Shown here one piece after another: positions 7,683-16,334 of a DNA stretch of 64,000 nucleotides (positions are counted from its first letter, which is position 1; each line of letters opens with the position of its first letter). A program made the translations under genes and the position numbers. The stretch covers positions 46,068 to 110,067 of the forward strand of contig CAZSSM010000013.1 in NCBI GenBank assembly GCA_964609385.1. The letters run 5' to 3'. The DNA comes from CAZSSM01 sp964609385 (GTDB lineage: Bacteria; Planctomycetota; Planctomycetia; Isosphaerales; Isosphaeraceae). The notes under the pieces were generated by a model. The model worked only from the letters and a program-made list of their open reading frames with translations. It did not search any database and had not been told where the DNA came from.

Positions 7683-9038
7683 TTAGAGAGGTTGCACTCG
7701 ACCACCGTCGGCGGGCGCGGCGTCGGGATCGAGGATGACGAGGTCGCCGGCCTCCAGCCCTTTGAGGACTTCCGCGCGGTCTTCGCCGAGCAGTCCGAGT
7801 TGGATTGGGACGGTCGCCACGCGGTCTTCCGAGACGATGCGCACGGTCCAACCGCTGTTGTCAGAGCGTCGGAGGGCAGCGCGGGGAACATTGAGGACGT
7901 CGTCCTCGCGGCCTGCCTCGATCCGAACCGTGACTCGGTATCCGGAACCGAGCATATCCAGATACGAGAGGCTCCCGATGGCCTCGCGGTCGAAGTCGAT
8001 GCGGACGACGACGCGTTGCTGTTCGACGCCGAGCGAGCTGAGCTTGGTAAAGGCGTCGGGGTGGACGCGTCGGACGATCGCCGGGAAGGGCGTGGTGTCG
8101 GAGCCCTCGACCAAGACCTCGACCGTGCTGCCCGGTCGGATTCGGAAGGCGTCGGCGGTGAGTAGCTCGGCTTCGACCTCCAGGTCGGCCAGCGATCCGA
8201 TCTCCAGGAGCGGCTCGCCGGCGTGGAGGTACCGCCGCGCCTCGACGATCCGGTCGAGGACGACGCCGTCGACCGGGCTGACCACCTCGGCGCGTTCCAG
8301 GTCGAGCCGGGCCTGATCTTGCTGGGCCAATGCCTCACGAAGCTGCTGCTGGAGGACCTCGGTGCCGAGCTGCTTGCGGTCGAGATACTGATCGATGGTC
8401 AGAGGGATCAGATCGGCGGCGATCGCCATCGCCTCCAGGGCGCGAACGACCAGCTCGTCTTGGCGGTGGTTGGCCTCGGCCTCGGCGAACTGCAACTGGG
8501 CCTGGTTCAAGTCGTCGACCGACCCAGCGGAGCGTTCATAGATCGAGCGGATCCGACGGAAGTTGGCCTCGGCATACTCGAGGCGGGCTTTGCCCGCGCG
8601 GGCGCGTTCGCGGGCGGCTTGGACGACCTGGTCGATCGAGGTGACGAACTGATCGGCCTGGCTCCGGGTCGTCTCCTCCAGCGCCGAGTCTTGGTTCTCG
8701 CGGATCGAGGCCTTCAAGCGCTCGACGCGGGCCTCGGCCTCCTCGAGGCGGGTCTCCAGGTCCTCGCGAACCATCTGCGCGACGATGCCGCCTTGCTCGA
8801 TCGTGTCGCCGGGTTCGAAGTCGATGCGCTGGATGAAGCCGGTGACCGGCATCGTGATCAAGTACCGATGGCGCAGGCGGGTCTTGCCCTCCTCCTCGAT
8901 GACGTCGCGAACCACCCCGGAGGTTACAGTCTCGACGGCGACCGCCGCCGGCTCGCGGTTGAGCAAAGCGATGACGGTGGCCCCGGCAACGACGACCAAG
9001 ATGGCCATCACCATGGGAGTGCGCCATGACGTTTTCAT
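7683..9038 (-). CDS. HlyD/RND-type periplasmic adaptor subunit of an ABC exporter
   Basis: 451 residues. An N-terminal membrane anchor (about residues 8-26, VMAILVVVAGATVIALL) is followed by a half lipoyl motif, a long coiled-coil hairpin (about 95-240, rich in Glu, Ala, Arg and Gln), and the second lipoyl half (AEVVSPVDGVVLDRIV). A beta-barrel and membrane-proximal domain complete the protein (GYRVTVRIEAG ... NVPRAALRR). Such adaptors bridge an inner-membrane transporter to an outer-membrane channel. It is the third gene of a minus-strand operon, starting 36 bases after the permease stop. Together with the upstream ATPase and FtsX-like permease it resembles MacAB/DevBCA-type exporters; the substrate is unknown and no TolC-like gene is nearby. 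Confidence 0.87.
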   Translation of the reverse strand: MKTSWRTPMVMAILVVVAGATVIALLNREPAAVAVETVTSGVVRDVIEEEGKTRLRHRYLITMPVTGFIQRIDFEPGDTIEQGGIVAQMVREDLETRLEEAEARVERLKASIRENQDSALEETTRSQADQFVTSIDQVVQAARERARAGKARLEYAEANFRRIRSIYERSAGSVDDLNQAQLQFAEAEANHRQDELVVRALEAMAIAADLIPLTIDQYLDRKQLGTEVLQQQLREALAQQDQARLDLERAEVVSPVDGVVLDRIVEARRYLHAGEPLLEIGSLADLEVEAELLTADAFRIRPGSTVEVLVEGSDTTPFPAIVRRVHPDAFTKLSSLGVEQQRVVVRIDFDREAIGSLSYLDMLGSGYRVTVRIEAGREDDVLNVPRAALRRSDNSGWTVRIVSEDRVATVPIQLGLLGEDRAEVLKGLEAGDLVILDPDAAPADGGRVQPL

Positions 9039-9074
9039 CGTTAGAGGTCCTCGAGGATCTATGATAACAAAAGG

Positions 9075-11519
9075 TTAAAAGTCCGCTTTCATGACGAGGT
9101 TGATATCGATCCGGTCCACCGAGCGTTGGAGCAGGAGCCGCGCCATCGTTTGGAAGACCAGGCCGAGCAAGGTCGCGATGACGAAGGCGGTCCAGGGCGG
9201 GACCGCCGGGATCCGGAACACCTCGGTCTGGAACGACGCGATGAGCCCGAGGAAGGCCGACCAGCCCAGGCCGAGACCGATCACGGTTCCTAACACGTTG
9301 ATCAGGCCGAGTTCGAGCCCGATCAGGTCGCCGGCCTGCCGCCTCGTGAAGCCGAGGGCCAGGAGCGTCCCGATCTCGCGTCGACGCTCGGCCAGGCTGA
9401 TCAATGCGGCATTCAGTGCCGTGCCCAGCGCGATGCTGCCAGCGAAGAAGATCAGCATCCCCAAGGCGACCGACTGGCTCTCCGTGGCGAGTTTCCGGAG
9501 GTTCTCCTCGAGGCTTTGTCGGTCCGTGACGGCGCTGAGGACGGGCCGCTCGGCCAGTTGCTCCATCAAGGGGGGCCGGTCCATGGCGGATTCTCCCGAG
9601 AGCGATGCGCCGAGATCCGTCCGCACCGACTTCGGCTCGACGGCGACTTGGATTGCGGTGAGGGCGCGGTGCTCTCCGGCGAGTCGGTTGGCCTCATCGA
9701 TCCGCGCGTAACAGGACTGCCCGAGGTAGCTTTCCACCAGCGCGGCGACTTGGACTGGCCGAGCGAGCCTTCGGCCCTCGATGGGGGTGACGAGGACGGT
9801 GTCGCCGGCCTCGAGGTCGAGGTCCTCGGCGAAGCTCCGATCGACGACCAGGCCGGTCTTGGGCAATGGAATCCGTTGATGATCGGCATCGGTCGGGACG
9901 GTGAGTCGGGAATGGGGCAGGAGGCCGGTGACCGCGCCGCGTTCGGAACGGCCGTCGTGCTCGAAGGTACAGGCGGATTGGAAGACCGGCTCGGCCCGGA
10001 CGACCCCGTCCAACCGCTCGGCCTCGCGGAGGACCGAGTCGGCTTGGGGATTGCGGAAGGAGAGTTCGACGTCGCTGCGCATCACATGGTCGAACTGAAA
10101 GGCGATCAGTTCGCGGACGGCCATGTTGAGCATCAAGCCCAGAACCAGCAAAGCCGTCGCCATGGCCGTGGCGAGCACCCCGAAGGCGGTCCGACGTCCG
10201 TTCCGCGCGAGGTTGCGGAGACCCATCCGCCAGGTGGCCCCGAGTCGGTCCCAGAGCGCAGGGAACCGCTCCAGGACGATCGGACGTCCGTCGGTGGGCG
10301 GTTCGGGACGCATCGCCTCCGAGGGTCGCAGTTGCGTCACGCGACGGGCATCAGCCCAGACCGCAATCGTCGTCACCCCCATCCCCAAAGCGAGGGCGAT
10401 GAGATAGGTCACGACGGCCGGTTCGTTCCTTAAGTCCGGGAACTCGAAGTAGTTCCGATAGACGCTCGTCAGGCCCTCGGCCATGGCGTGTCCCAGCGCG
10501 ATCCCAAGGGCGACGCCGAGGAGGGCGACGACCCAACCGAAGCCGAGGACGTGCCGGACCAATTGGCCATTGTCGTACCCGAGCGCTTTGAGCGTGCCCA
10601 ATGTGGTCCGCTGGCGGGCGACCAGCCGACGCATGAGGACGTGCAGGATCATTGCTGCCGTGCCCAGGAAGACCGCTGGGATGACGACCGCGAAGAGCCG
10701 GAGTTCGCGCAGCTCGCTGGAGAGGAACAGGTGCGAGGTCTGGTCCTCCCGAGGCGTGGTGGCGAGGACCCCGTAGTTGGCCAGTCTCTCTTCGGCCGAG
10801 TCGAGCAGCGCCTCGATCGCAGCCGGATCTTCGAATCCCGGGGCAAGTCGGCCGACCAACTGATTGCAGGCGCCGTCGTAGTCAAAGGCCTCTTCGAGGA
10901 ACGCGCGGGGCACATAGAAGACACCGAACTGTTCGGGCGTCGGCACGAGGCTCCCCGGCGCCAGCAGGTAGGTGTGTTCGCTGCTGACGGTCAGGCCGAC
11001 GACCCGAAGCTTGTGGAGCCGGTCGTTGAAGACCAGGCCGATTGCGTCACCGGGCCTGAGTCCGTTCGCCTCGGCGAAGGCCTCGTTGACGATCACCTCG
11101 CCCCGACGGCCCGAGGAGAACGTCGAGCCGCGCGTGAGGACCGGCTCGTTGATTAGGTCGTTGCCCGTTGCGGAATCCGCCAGGTGCGAGACGACCAAGC
11201 CGTTGAGCGGTCCGACGATCCCGTCGATCGTGACGGTGACGCTGAATTGGAGCCGGGACTGGACCTCGAGGACGCCCGGCAGTTCCGCGACCCGATCGGC
11301 CGCCCGGTTCGGGGCCCGCTTCAGGTCAATCCAGAAGTCGGCCATCCGGCACTGTTCGTAGTAAGCCTGCCGGGCGCGATCAAGGTTCCGGTAGGCCGTG
11401 TTCATGGCCACGAAGCAGGAGATCCCCAAGGCGAGGATCCCGACGATCGTGACCAGCCGGCCGCCCATCGCCCCGAGGTCGCGGACCAGCTTTCGGTTCA
11501 GCGTGGAGCTGATCACCAT
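9075..11519 (-). CDS. ABC transporter permease, FtsX/MacB type with two permease domains
   Basis: 814 residues. The first transmembrane helix lies at about 20-42 (RLVTIVGILALGISCFVAMN), followed by a large periplasmic domain. Two FtsX modules follow, at about 280-400 (AVVIPAVFLGTAAMILHVLM, containing a GTLKALGY coupling segment) and about 690-805 (with an RRREIGTLLALGFTRRQ segment). Between them is another TM anchor near 450 and a second periplasmic domain. These duplicated-FtsX permeases work with lipoprotein-, lipid- or macrolide-export ATPases. The start overlaps the ATPase stop by seven bases, implying translational coupling, and the HlyD adaptor follows. Longer than MacB alone, and closer to bacterial duplicated FtsX permeases. 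Confidence 0.88.
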   Translation of the reverse strand: MVISSTLNRKLVRDLGAMGGRLVTIVGILALGISCFVAMNTAYRNLDRARQAYYEQCRMADFWIDLKRAPNRAADRVAELPGVLEVQSRLQFSVTVTIDGIVGPLNGLVVSHLADSATGNDLINEPVLTRGSTFSSGRRGEVIVNEAFAEANGLRPGDAIGLVFNDRLHKLRVVGLTVSSEHTYLLAPGSLVPTPEQFGVFYVPRAFLEEAFDYDGACNQLVGRLAPGFEDPAAIEALLDSAEERLANYGVLATTPREDQTSHLFLSSELRELRLFAVVIPAVFLGTAAMILHVLMRRLVARQRTTLGTLKALGYDNGQLVRHVLGFGWVVALLGVALGIALGHAMAEGLTSVYRNYFEFPDLRNEPAVVTYLIALALGMGVTTIAVWADARRVTQLRPSEAMRPEPPTDGRPIVLERFPALWDRLGATWRMGLRNLARNGRRTAFGVLATAMATALLVLGLMLNMAVRELIAFQFDHVMRSDVELSFRNPQADSVLREAERLDGVVRAEPVFQSACTFEHDGRSERGAVTGLLPHSRLTVPTDADHQRIPLPKTGLVVDRSFAEDLDLEAGDTVLVTPIEGRRLARPVQVAALVESYLGQSCYARIDEANRLAGEHRALTAIQVAVEPKSVRTDLGASLSGESAMDRPPLMEQLAERPVLSAVTDRQSLEENLRKLATESQSVALGMLIFFAGSIALGTALNAALISLAERRREIGTLLALGFTRRQAGDLIGLELGLINVLGTVIGLGLGWSAFLGLIASFQTEVFRIPAVPPWTAFVIATLLGLVFQTMARLLLQRSVDRIDINLVMKADF

Positions 11520-12274
11520 CGAAGCTCCCCACTCGCGATCGGGTTCGGGTTGAGCCGCTGTTCGACGATCGATCCGGAGCGGAGTCGGATCACGCGGTCG
11601 GCCATCGCCCCGATCGCGGCGTTGTGGGTGATGACGATCACGCTCTTGCCGGCCCCGTGGGCGGCTTCGGCCAGGACCCCAAGGACAGCCTTGCCGGTCT
11701 CGAAGTCGAGCGCCCCGGTCGGCTCGTCGCAGAGCAGGAGGTCGGGATCCTTGACCAGGGCGCGGGCGATGGCCACCCGCTGCTGCTCGCCGCCGGAGAG
11801 CCGAGACGGGAAGTGGTCCCGACGCGTGCTCAGCCCGACCCGCTCCAGAACCGCATCGACGTCGAGCGGCTTCCGGCTGATCTCGGCGACGACCGCCACG
11901 TTCTCCCGCGCCGTTAGGGTTGGGATCAGGTTGTAGAACTGGAAGACGAAGCCGATCCGGTGCCGACGGTACATCGCGAGTCGACGCTCGTCGAGCTGAC
12001 CGAGGTCTTCGCCGCCGACCACCACCCGTCCCTCGGTCGGCTGGTCGAGCCCGCCGATCAGGTTGAGCAGGGTCGTCTTGCCCGACCCGCTCGGACCGAC
12101 AATCACCGTCAGCTCACCGGCCGGGAGCGACAGCGAGACGTCACGGAGGGCTTCCACGACCACCTCACCCATCGCGAACCGCTGGGTGACCCGTTCGATC
12201 TGGACCAACGCGTTCTCGACTCTGGGGATCGTGACCCCCTGTTTTACATCCGACCCGGACTCGTTCGCATCCAT
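11513..12274 (-). CDS. ABC transporter ATP-binding protein (LolD/MacB type)
   Basis: About 253 residues with Walker A GPSGSGKTT, Q-loop in FVFQFYNLIPTLTA, signature LSGGEQQR, Walker B LLLCDEPTGALD and H-loop ITHN. The Walker B tail DEPTGALD and the Q-loop sequence are typical of the LolD/MacB/DevA group that powers FtsX-fold permeases. It opens the operon followed by the permease (seven-base overlap) and HlyD gene. The ATG at 12274 is preferred over the open frame to 12346 because GGGGAGG lies about eight bases upstream and the residues between have no homology signal. It couples ATP hydrolysis to conformational change in the permease. Confidence 0.92.
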   Translation of the reverse strand: MDANESGSDVKQGVTIPRVENALVQIERVTQRFAMGEVVVEALRDVSLSLPAGELTVIVGPSGSGKTTLLNLIGGLDQPTEGRVVVGGEDLGQLDERRLAMYRRHRIGFVFQFYNLIPTLTARENVAVVAEISRKPLDVDAVLERVGLSTRRDHFPSRLSGGEQQRVAIARALVKDPDLLLCDEPTGALDFETGKAVLGVLAEAAHGAGKSVIVITHNAAIGAMADRVIRLRSGSIVEQRLNPNPIASGELRW

Positions 12275-12372
12275 CGGGAATCCTCCCCGCCTGCCGAAAC
12301 CCCGTCCAAAGGTCAGCACGATGGAATTCGCAGAGTCAGCCTGCAATTCTATCCGTTTTCCGTCAACTTCGT

Positions 12373-13314
12373 TTAGAAAGACGCGACCGACGGGTTGATG
12401 CCGGGGAGATCGGAGAAGGTCCGGACGGCCTCGCGGACGGTATTGAAGTGGATCTCGACGATGTCCTCGACGTCGGGGGCGTAGCCGCCGGCCATGACAA
12501 TCGCCAACGGGATCCTACGTCGATGGCATCCGTGGATGACGAGCCGGTCGCGCTCACCGAGCCCCTGCTTTGTCAGTTTCATCCGACCGAGGCGGTCACC
12601 TTGATAGGGGTCAGCGCCGGCGATGAAGAGGATCAGGTCGGGCCGGACATGGTCGAGGACGTGGTTCAAGGCCCGGGCGAACGGCTCGAGGTAGCCGTCG
12701 TCGTCGGTGCCGTCGGGCAGGGCGACGTCGAGGTCGCTGGGCGGCTTGTGTAGGGGATAGTTGCGGGCGCCATGGATGGAGAAGGTGAAGACGCGAGGAT
12801 CCTTGGCGAAGATGGCCGCCGTGCCGTTGCCTTGATGGACGTCGGCGTCGACGACCGCCGCGCGGGCGATCCGACCTTCGGCGAGCATGGCCCGGGAGGC
12901 GACGGCCACGTCGTTGAACAGGCAGTAGCCCTCGCCGTGATCGGGGTAAGCGTGGTGGGTGCCGCCGGCCAGGTTGATGCCGCAACTCCGAGAGGTCAGG
13001 GCGTGGCGGGCGGCCTCGATGGTCGCGCCACTGGAACGTCGGGAGCGCTCGGCCAGTTCGGGCGACCAGGGGAAGCCGATCCGGGTCTCCTCGGCCCGAC
13101 TCAGCGTACCGTGGAGCACCTTGAGCACGTAGTCGGGCTCGTGGACCCGGAGCAATTCCTGAGAGGTCGCCGCGTGGGGGACGACGAGGCAATCGGGCTT
13201 AACGAACCCTTCCCGCTCGATCCGCTCGCGGAGCCGGGCGTACTTGCGCATCGGGAAGCGGTGCCAGTCGGGCAGGGGGATCACATAATGATCGCAGTAA
13301 TAGATTTTGATCAC
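12373..13314 (-). CDS. Histone deacetylase family protein (zinc amidohydrolase)
   Basis: 313 residues with the arginase/deacetylase-fold HDAC signatures in order. These are GGTHHAYPDHGEGYCLFNDV (catalytic histidine pair and tyrosine loop), DADVHQGNGT (zinc-binding Asp and His; the usual DVHHGNG carries Gln here), GADPYQGDRLG (second zinc Asp) and MAGGYAP. Bacterial members deacetylate acetyl-lysine, acetylpolyamines or acetoin-related substrates, which cannot be told apart from sequence alone. The start is GTG at 13314. The gene lies upstream of the ABC operon on the same strand, separated by about 100 bases, so it may be transcribed independently or with it. Confidence 0.9.
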   Translation of the reverse strand: MIKIYYCDHYVIPLPDWHRFPMRKYARLRERIEREGFVKPDCLVVPHAATSQELLRVHEPDYVLKVLHGTLSRAEETRIGFPWSPELAERSRRSSGATIEAARHALTSRSCGINLAGGTHHAYPDHGEGYCLFNDVAVASRAMLAEGRIARAAVVDADVHQGNGTAAIFAKDPRVFTFSIHGARNYPLHKPPSDLDVALPDGTDDDGYLEPFARALNHVLDHVRPDLILFIAGADPYQGDRLGRMKLTKQGLGERDRLVIHGCHRRRIPLAIVMAGGYAPDVEDIVEIHFNTVREAVRTFSDLPGINPSVASF

Positions 13315-13572
13315 GGGAGCAAGCGCCGATCGTCGGAGACCATGTCAAGTCGGAGGCGGAGCGCCGACCGACCGGGGCGGCGTCCCGATTAGGATAGGCA
13401 AACAGCGAGCCGGGTTGCGATGACCGGAGGGAGGACGGAAGGACGACCCGCTTGACGCCTTCGAGACGTCCGGCCATCGTAGCGGCGAAACGATCACCCC
13501 CTTGCCGATCGTCGAGGGGTTTCGGTCGGACCACCGACCCCACCGCCAACGTCCTCTCCACGGAACGCCGCC

Positions 13573-14493
13573 ATGCACGCCCGCTCAACGCTTCGGCACG
13601 TCGTTCGGATCGTCGGACTCAGCCTGATGATCGGTCTGTTCGCCCCGCTTGGGTGGGCGGACGAACCCTCGACCGCACCATACGGCCGTGCCCTGCTGGT
13701 CGACTTCGAGGCGTTGCAGGCTCGACTCGACGACCCGACGCTCCGGATCCTCGACGTCCGACCGCGCGATCAGTACGAGGCCGCCCACATCCCCGGCGCT
13801 GTCTGGGTCGACTTCCGCGCCCTTTACGAATTGGCCAAAGGGTCCGAGGGGCTCCGGGACGCCCAAAGCTGGGCCGAACCGTTGGCCGTCCTGGGCCTAA
13901 AGCCGGGCATGACGACCCTGATCACCGGCGACAACCGTCAGCGCGATGCGGCTCGTCTCTGGTGGCTCTTGACCTATCTGGGCGCTGATCGGGTCGGCCT
14001 GGTCGACGGCGGGACCTCGGCCTGGATTGCCGATGGACGTCCCGTCTCGGAGGAGAACGTCGAGGTCGAGCCGGTCCCGTTGGCGATCCGGATCCGTCGG
14101 GAACGGTTTGCCGACCGCGACGACGTTCGAGCGGCCTTGAACGACGGATCGACCCAGATCGTCGATGCCCGGAGCCTCGACGAGTACGACGGGACCCTCG
14201 TCCGCTCCCAGCGCGGCGGACACGTCCCGACGGCTTGTCGAATCGAGTGGTCCGACCTGGTCGACGAGGCCGGTCGGTTCCGGAGCCCCGAGGCGCTCCG
14301 GACCCTGATGGCCGAGGCCGGCCTGACCGACTCGGACCGCAATGCGATCAGCTACTGCCAAGGGGGCGGCCGCGCCTCCGTCGACGCCTTCGTCCTGGAA
14401 CGGCTCGGCTATCGGACCCGCAACTACTACCGAGGTTGGGGCGACTGGGGCAATGCCGAGGACACCCCGATCGAGACCGACCCGTCTCGTTGA
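13573..14493 (+). CDS. Secreted two-domain rhodanese (sulfurtransferase)
   Basis: 306 residues. The N-terminus has a signal peptide (about residues 1-28, with hydrophobic IVGLSLMIGLFAPLGWA and a likely cut after WADE), so the protein is periplasmic. Two rhodanese modules follow. The N-terminal one (VDFEALQARLDDPTLRILDV ... HIPGAVWVD ... GDNRQR) has Asp/Asn where a catalytic cysteine would be. The C-terminal one (IVDARSLDEYDG ... GHVPTACRIEW) has the catalytic loop CQGGGRAS. This is the usual arrangement for thiosulfate/3-mercaptopyruvate sulfurtransferases, where only the second domain is active. The sulfur donor is not deducible. It is transcribed divergently from the histone-deacetylase gene. 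Confidence 0.88.
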   Translation: MHARSTLRHVVRIVGLSLMIGLFAPLGWADEPSTAPYGRALLVDFEALQARLDDPTLRILDVRPRDQYEAAHIPGAVWVDFRALYELAKGSEGLRDAQSWAEPLAVLGLKPGMTTLITGDNRQRDAARLWWLLTYLGADRVGLVDGGTSAWIADGRPVSEENVEVEPVPLAIRIRRERFADRDDVRAALNDGSTQIVDARSLDEYDGTLVRSQRGGHVPTACRIEWSDLVDEAGRFRSPEALRTLMAEAGLTDSDRNAISYCQGGGRASVDAFVLERLGYRTRNYYRGWGDWGNAEDTPIETDPSR

Positions 14494-14561
14494 GACGCAT
14501 AGACAAACGATCGGCGAAGAGCGAATGACGATGAGCGTTGATGTTGCGAACGCGTTCCGCG

Positions 14562-14840
14562 TCAATCCTTCGTCACTTTCCAGGTGCGATCTTTCCTGGG
14601 TTGCCCGACCGCGCGCCAGACCGGCCCATTCTTTCTCCGCCAGCGCGGCCGGTACTTCTGGTCCTGACACCAGACCCAGATCCCGTTGTGGGCCTCCCAG
14701 GCACAGGCGTTTCGCGAGGAGACCAGCAGGACCGCATTGGCGGTGATCCCACCGAGGCCATGGGTGTAGGCCGAGACGAGGAGGAGATCATGCCCATTTC
14801 CGCCCATCTCGGTCTCCTTCTTCTCGGCCAGTTCCAGCAT
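14562..14840 (-). CDS. Small conserved-looking hypothetical protein downstream of RNase D
   Basis: About 92 residues starting 16 bases after the RNase D stop on the same strand. The peptide has a charged N-terminal helix (MLELAEKKETEMGG), a hydrophobic core (HDLLLVSAYTHGLGGITANA), and a basic tail rich in Trp and Lys/Arg. The tryptophan-rich composition (WEAHNGIWVW) differs from the Arg/Pro/Ala bias of antisense frames, which favours a real gene. The start is uncertain because there is no strong ribosome site, and the open frame extends upstream into RNase D. Family and function not recognised. It ends close to the 3' end of the convergent rhodanese gene. Confidence 0.45.
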   Translation of the reverse strand: MLELAEKKETEMGGNGHDLLLVSAYTHGLGGITANAVLLVSSRNACAWEAHNGIWVWCQDQKYRPRWRRKNGPVWRAVGQPRKDRTWKVTKD

Positions 14841-14856
14841 CTGAAGCCGCTCGAGG

Positions 14857-16059
14857 TCAGGTATTGTTGCCTCGGCGCTCGAGGGTGATCGGCACCTCGT
14901 TCTGGATGTCGGCGACGCGGAGCACGAGCCGACCGTCGAGGACATCCAGGATCGGTTGGCCGGCGATCTGTCCACGCCAACCTTGCATGAGTCCGGGCTG
15001 ATGCTCCTCGTCGCGCCCTTCCAGGTGCCAACGAATCAGGTTCTTGATGTCGTTGGTTGTGCCGACCAGCCCCGAAGCGAGTTGGTTCTGCGTGCTGCAA
15101 TAGCTCAGGCAGGCATTGAGCAGACTGACCAGCATGGGCGGGCACATCGAGTCGTCGGGCCGGTCGATGGGTTCGGGGAGCATCGGCTCGGGCGTCTGGA
15201 GGGCGCGTTGGACGAGATCGACGATCTCGCGGCTCCGACGGGTTAGGTGCGGCCGGTTGAAGTCGCGGAGGGCCTCGAGCTGTCGCGCGTTGCGCGGCAT
15301 GCGTTTGGCGATGGCCACGATGAGGTCGTCGCGCATGACCTGGCGGAGCGGCCGATTGTCGCGTCGGGCCTCATCGAGCCGCCACTGGCAGATCAGGCGC
15401 ACCGTCTCGAGGCCTCGGGGATCCAGGTGGGCCACGCCCGAGAGGCGCCGCCAGCGCTCGGCCTCGTCGCGGGTCCCGATCTCTTGGAGTTGGGCCCGAC
15501 ACTCCTGCTCGACCCATTCGGACCGACCCAGGTCGAGCAACGACGCCTTGAGACGGTCGGCCATGGCGATCAGATAGGTGACGTCGTCCAGGGCGTAGCG
15601 GATCTGCTCGGGACTGAGCGGACGTTTGCGCCAGTCGGTCCGGCTCTCACCCGAAGCGAGGTTGGCCCCCAAGAGCTGTTGGGCCAATCGTGCCAGACCC
15701 ATCGGGTAGCCGTAGCCGACCAGGCCGGCGGCCAGTTGGACGTCGAAGAGCCGATCGGGCACGCGACCGGTCTGGAACCGGCAGATCCGCATGTCCTCGC
15801 CCATGGCGTGCATGATGACCTCGACCTCGGGGTCGAGCACAACGTCCCAGAACGGACCGAGGTCGGGTACGGCCAACGGGTCGACGACCACGATCCGCTC
15901 GGTGCTGGCCACCTGGATCAGGCAGAGCGATGGCTCGAAGGTGTCCTCCGAGACGAACTCGGTATCGAACCCGAACCGCCCGACCTCGCGGAGATGCGTG
16001 GCCAGATCGTGGAGGCCCTCGGCGCTCGTGATCAGCTTGGTGCCTCGAGGATCGGCCAT
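14857..16059 (-). CDS. rnd: Ribonuclease D (DEDDy 3'-5' exonuclease with HRDC domain)
   Basis: 400 residues. The exonuclease motifs are FDTEFVSEDTFEPSLCLIQ (Exo I, Asp/Glu), HAMGEDMRICR (Exo II, Asp) and YALDDVTYL (Exo III, DEDDy tyrosine and Asp). An HRDC-type helical domain follows at about 210-290 (REVRRDDLIVAIAKR-like region with 'MPRNARQLEALRDF'). The C-terminal part beyond residue 300 includes SLLNACLSYCSTQNQLASGL, seen in RNase D-related proteins. The enzyme trims 3' ends of structured RNAs, including tRNA precursors. Slightly longer than E. coli RNase D (about 375). The start at 16059 gives a normal N-terminus. Confidence 0.9.
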   Translation of the reverse strand: MADPRGTKLITSAEGLHDLATHLREVGRFGFDTEFVSEDTFEPSLCLIQVASTERIVVVDPLAVPDLGPFWDVVLDPEVEVIMHAMGEDMRICRFQTGRVPDRLFDVQLAAGLVGYGYPMGLARLAQQLLGANLASGESRTDWRKRPLSPEQIRYALDDVTYLIAMADRLKASLLDLGRSEWVEQECRAQLQEIGTRDEAERWRRLSGVAHLDPRGLETVRLICQWRLDEARRDNRPLRQVMRDDLIVAIAKRMPRNARQLEALRDFNRPHLTRRSREIVDLVQRALQTPEPMLPEPIDRPDDSMCPPMLVSLLNACLSYCSTQNQLASGLVGTTNDIKNLIRWHLEGRDEEHQPGLMQGWRGQIAGQPILDVLDGRLVLRVADIQNEVPITLERRGNNT

Positions 16060-16334
16060 CGGTCACCCCGTCGCTGGTGTTCTCGATCATCCCGGCGTTG
16101 ACGGCGACGATTTCGGACCGATCCACGCCCCAACCGGACGCCCGCGATTATCGACGCCCGGTCCGGTTCGAGCAAGGGTACGCCGTGTGCCCGTAAACCG
16201 CCTCGCCCTGCCTGTCCTCCACGCCTCCGGGGTGTCCGTGGCGTTGGGACGCCTACACTACAACCCGGCTCCCGGCGAGGTGGCCGGATCGCCCCGCACC
16301 GCCCGAGCTCCTCTTGGCCTTTTGAGGCGCACGT

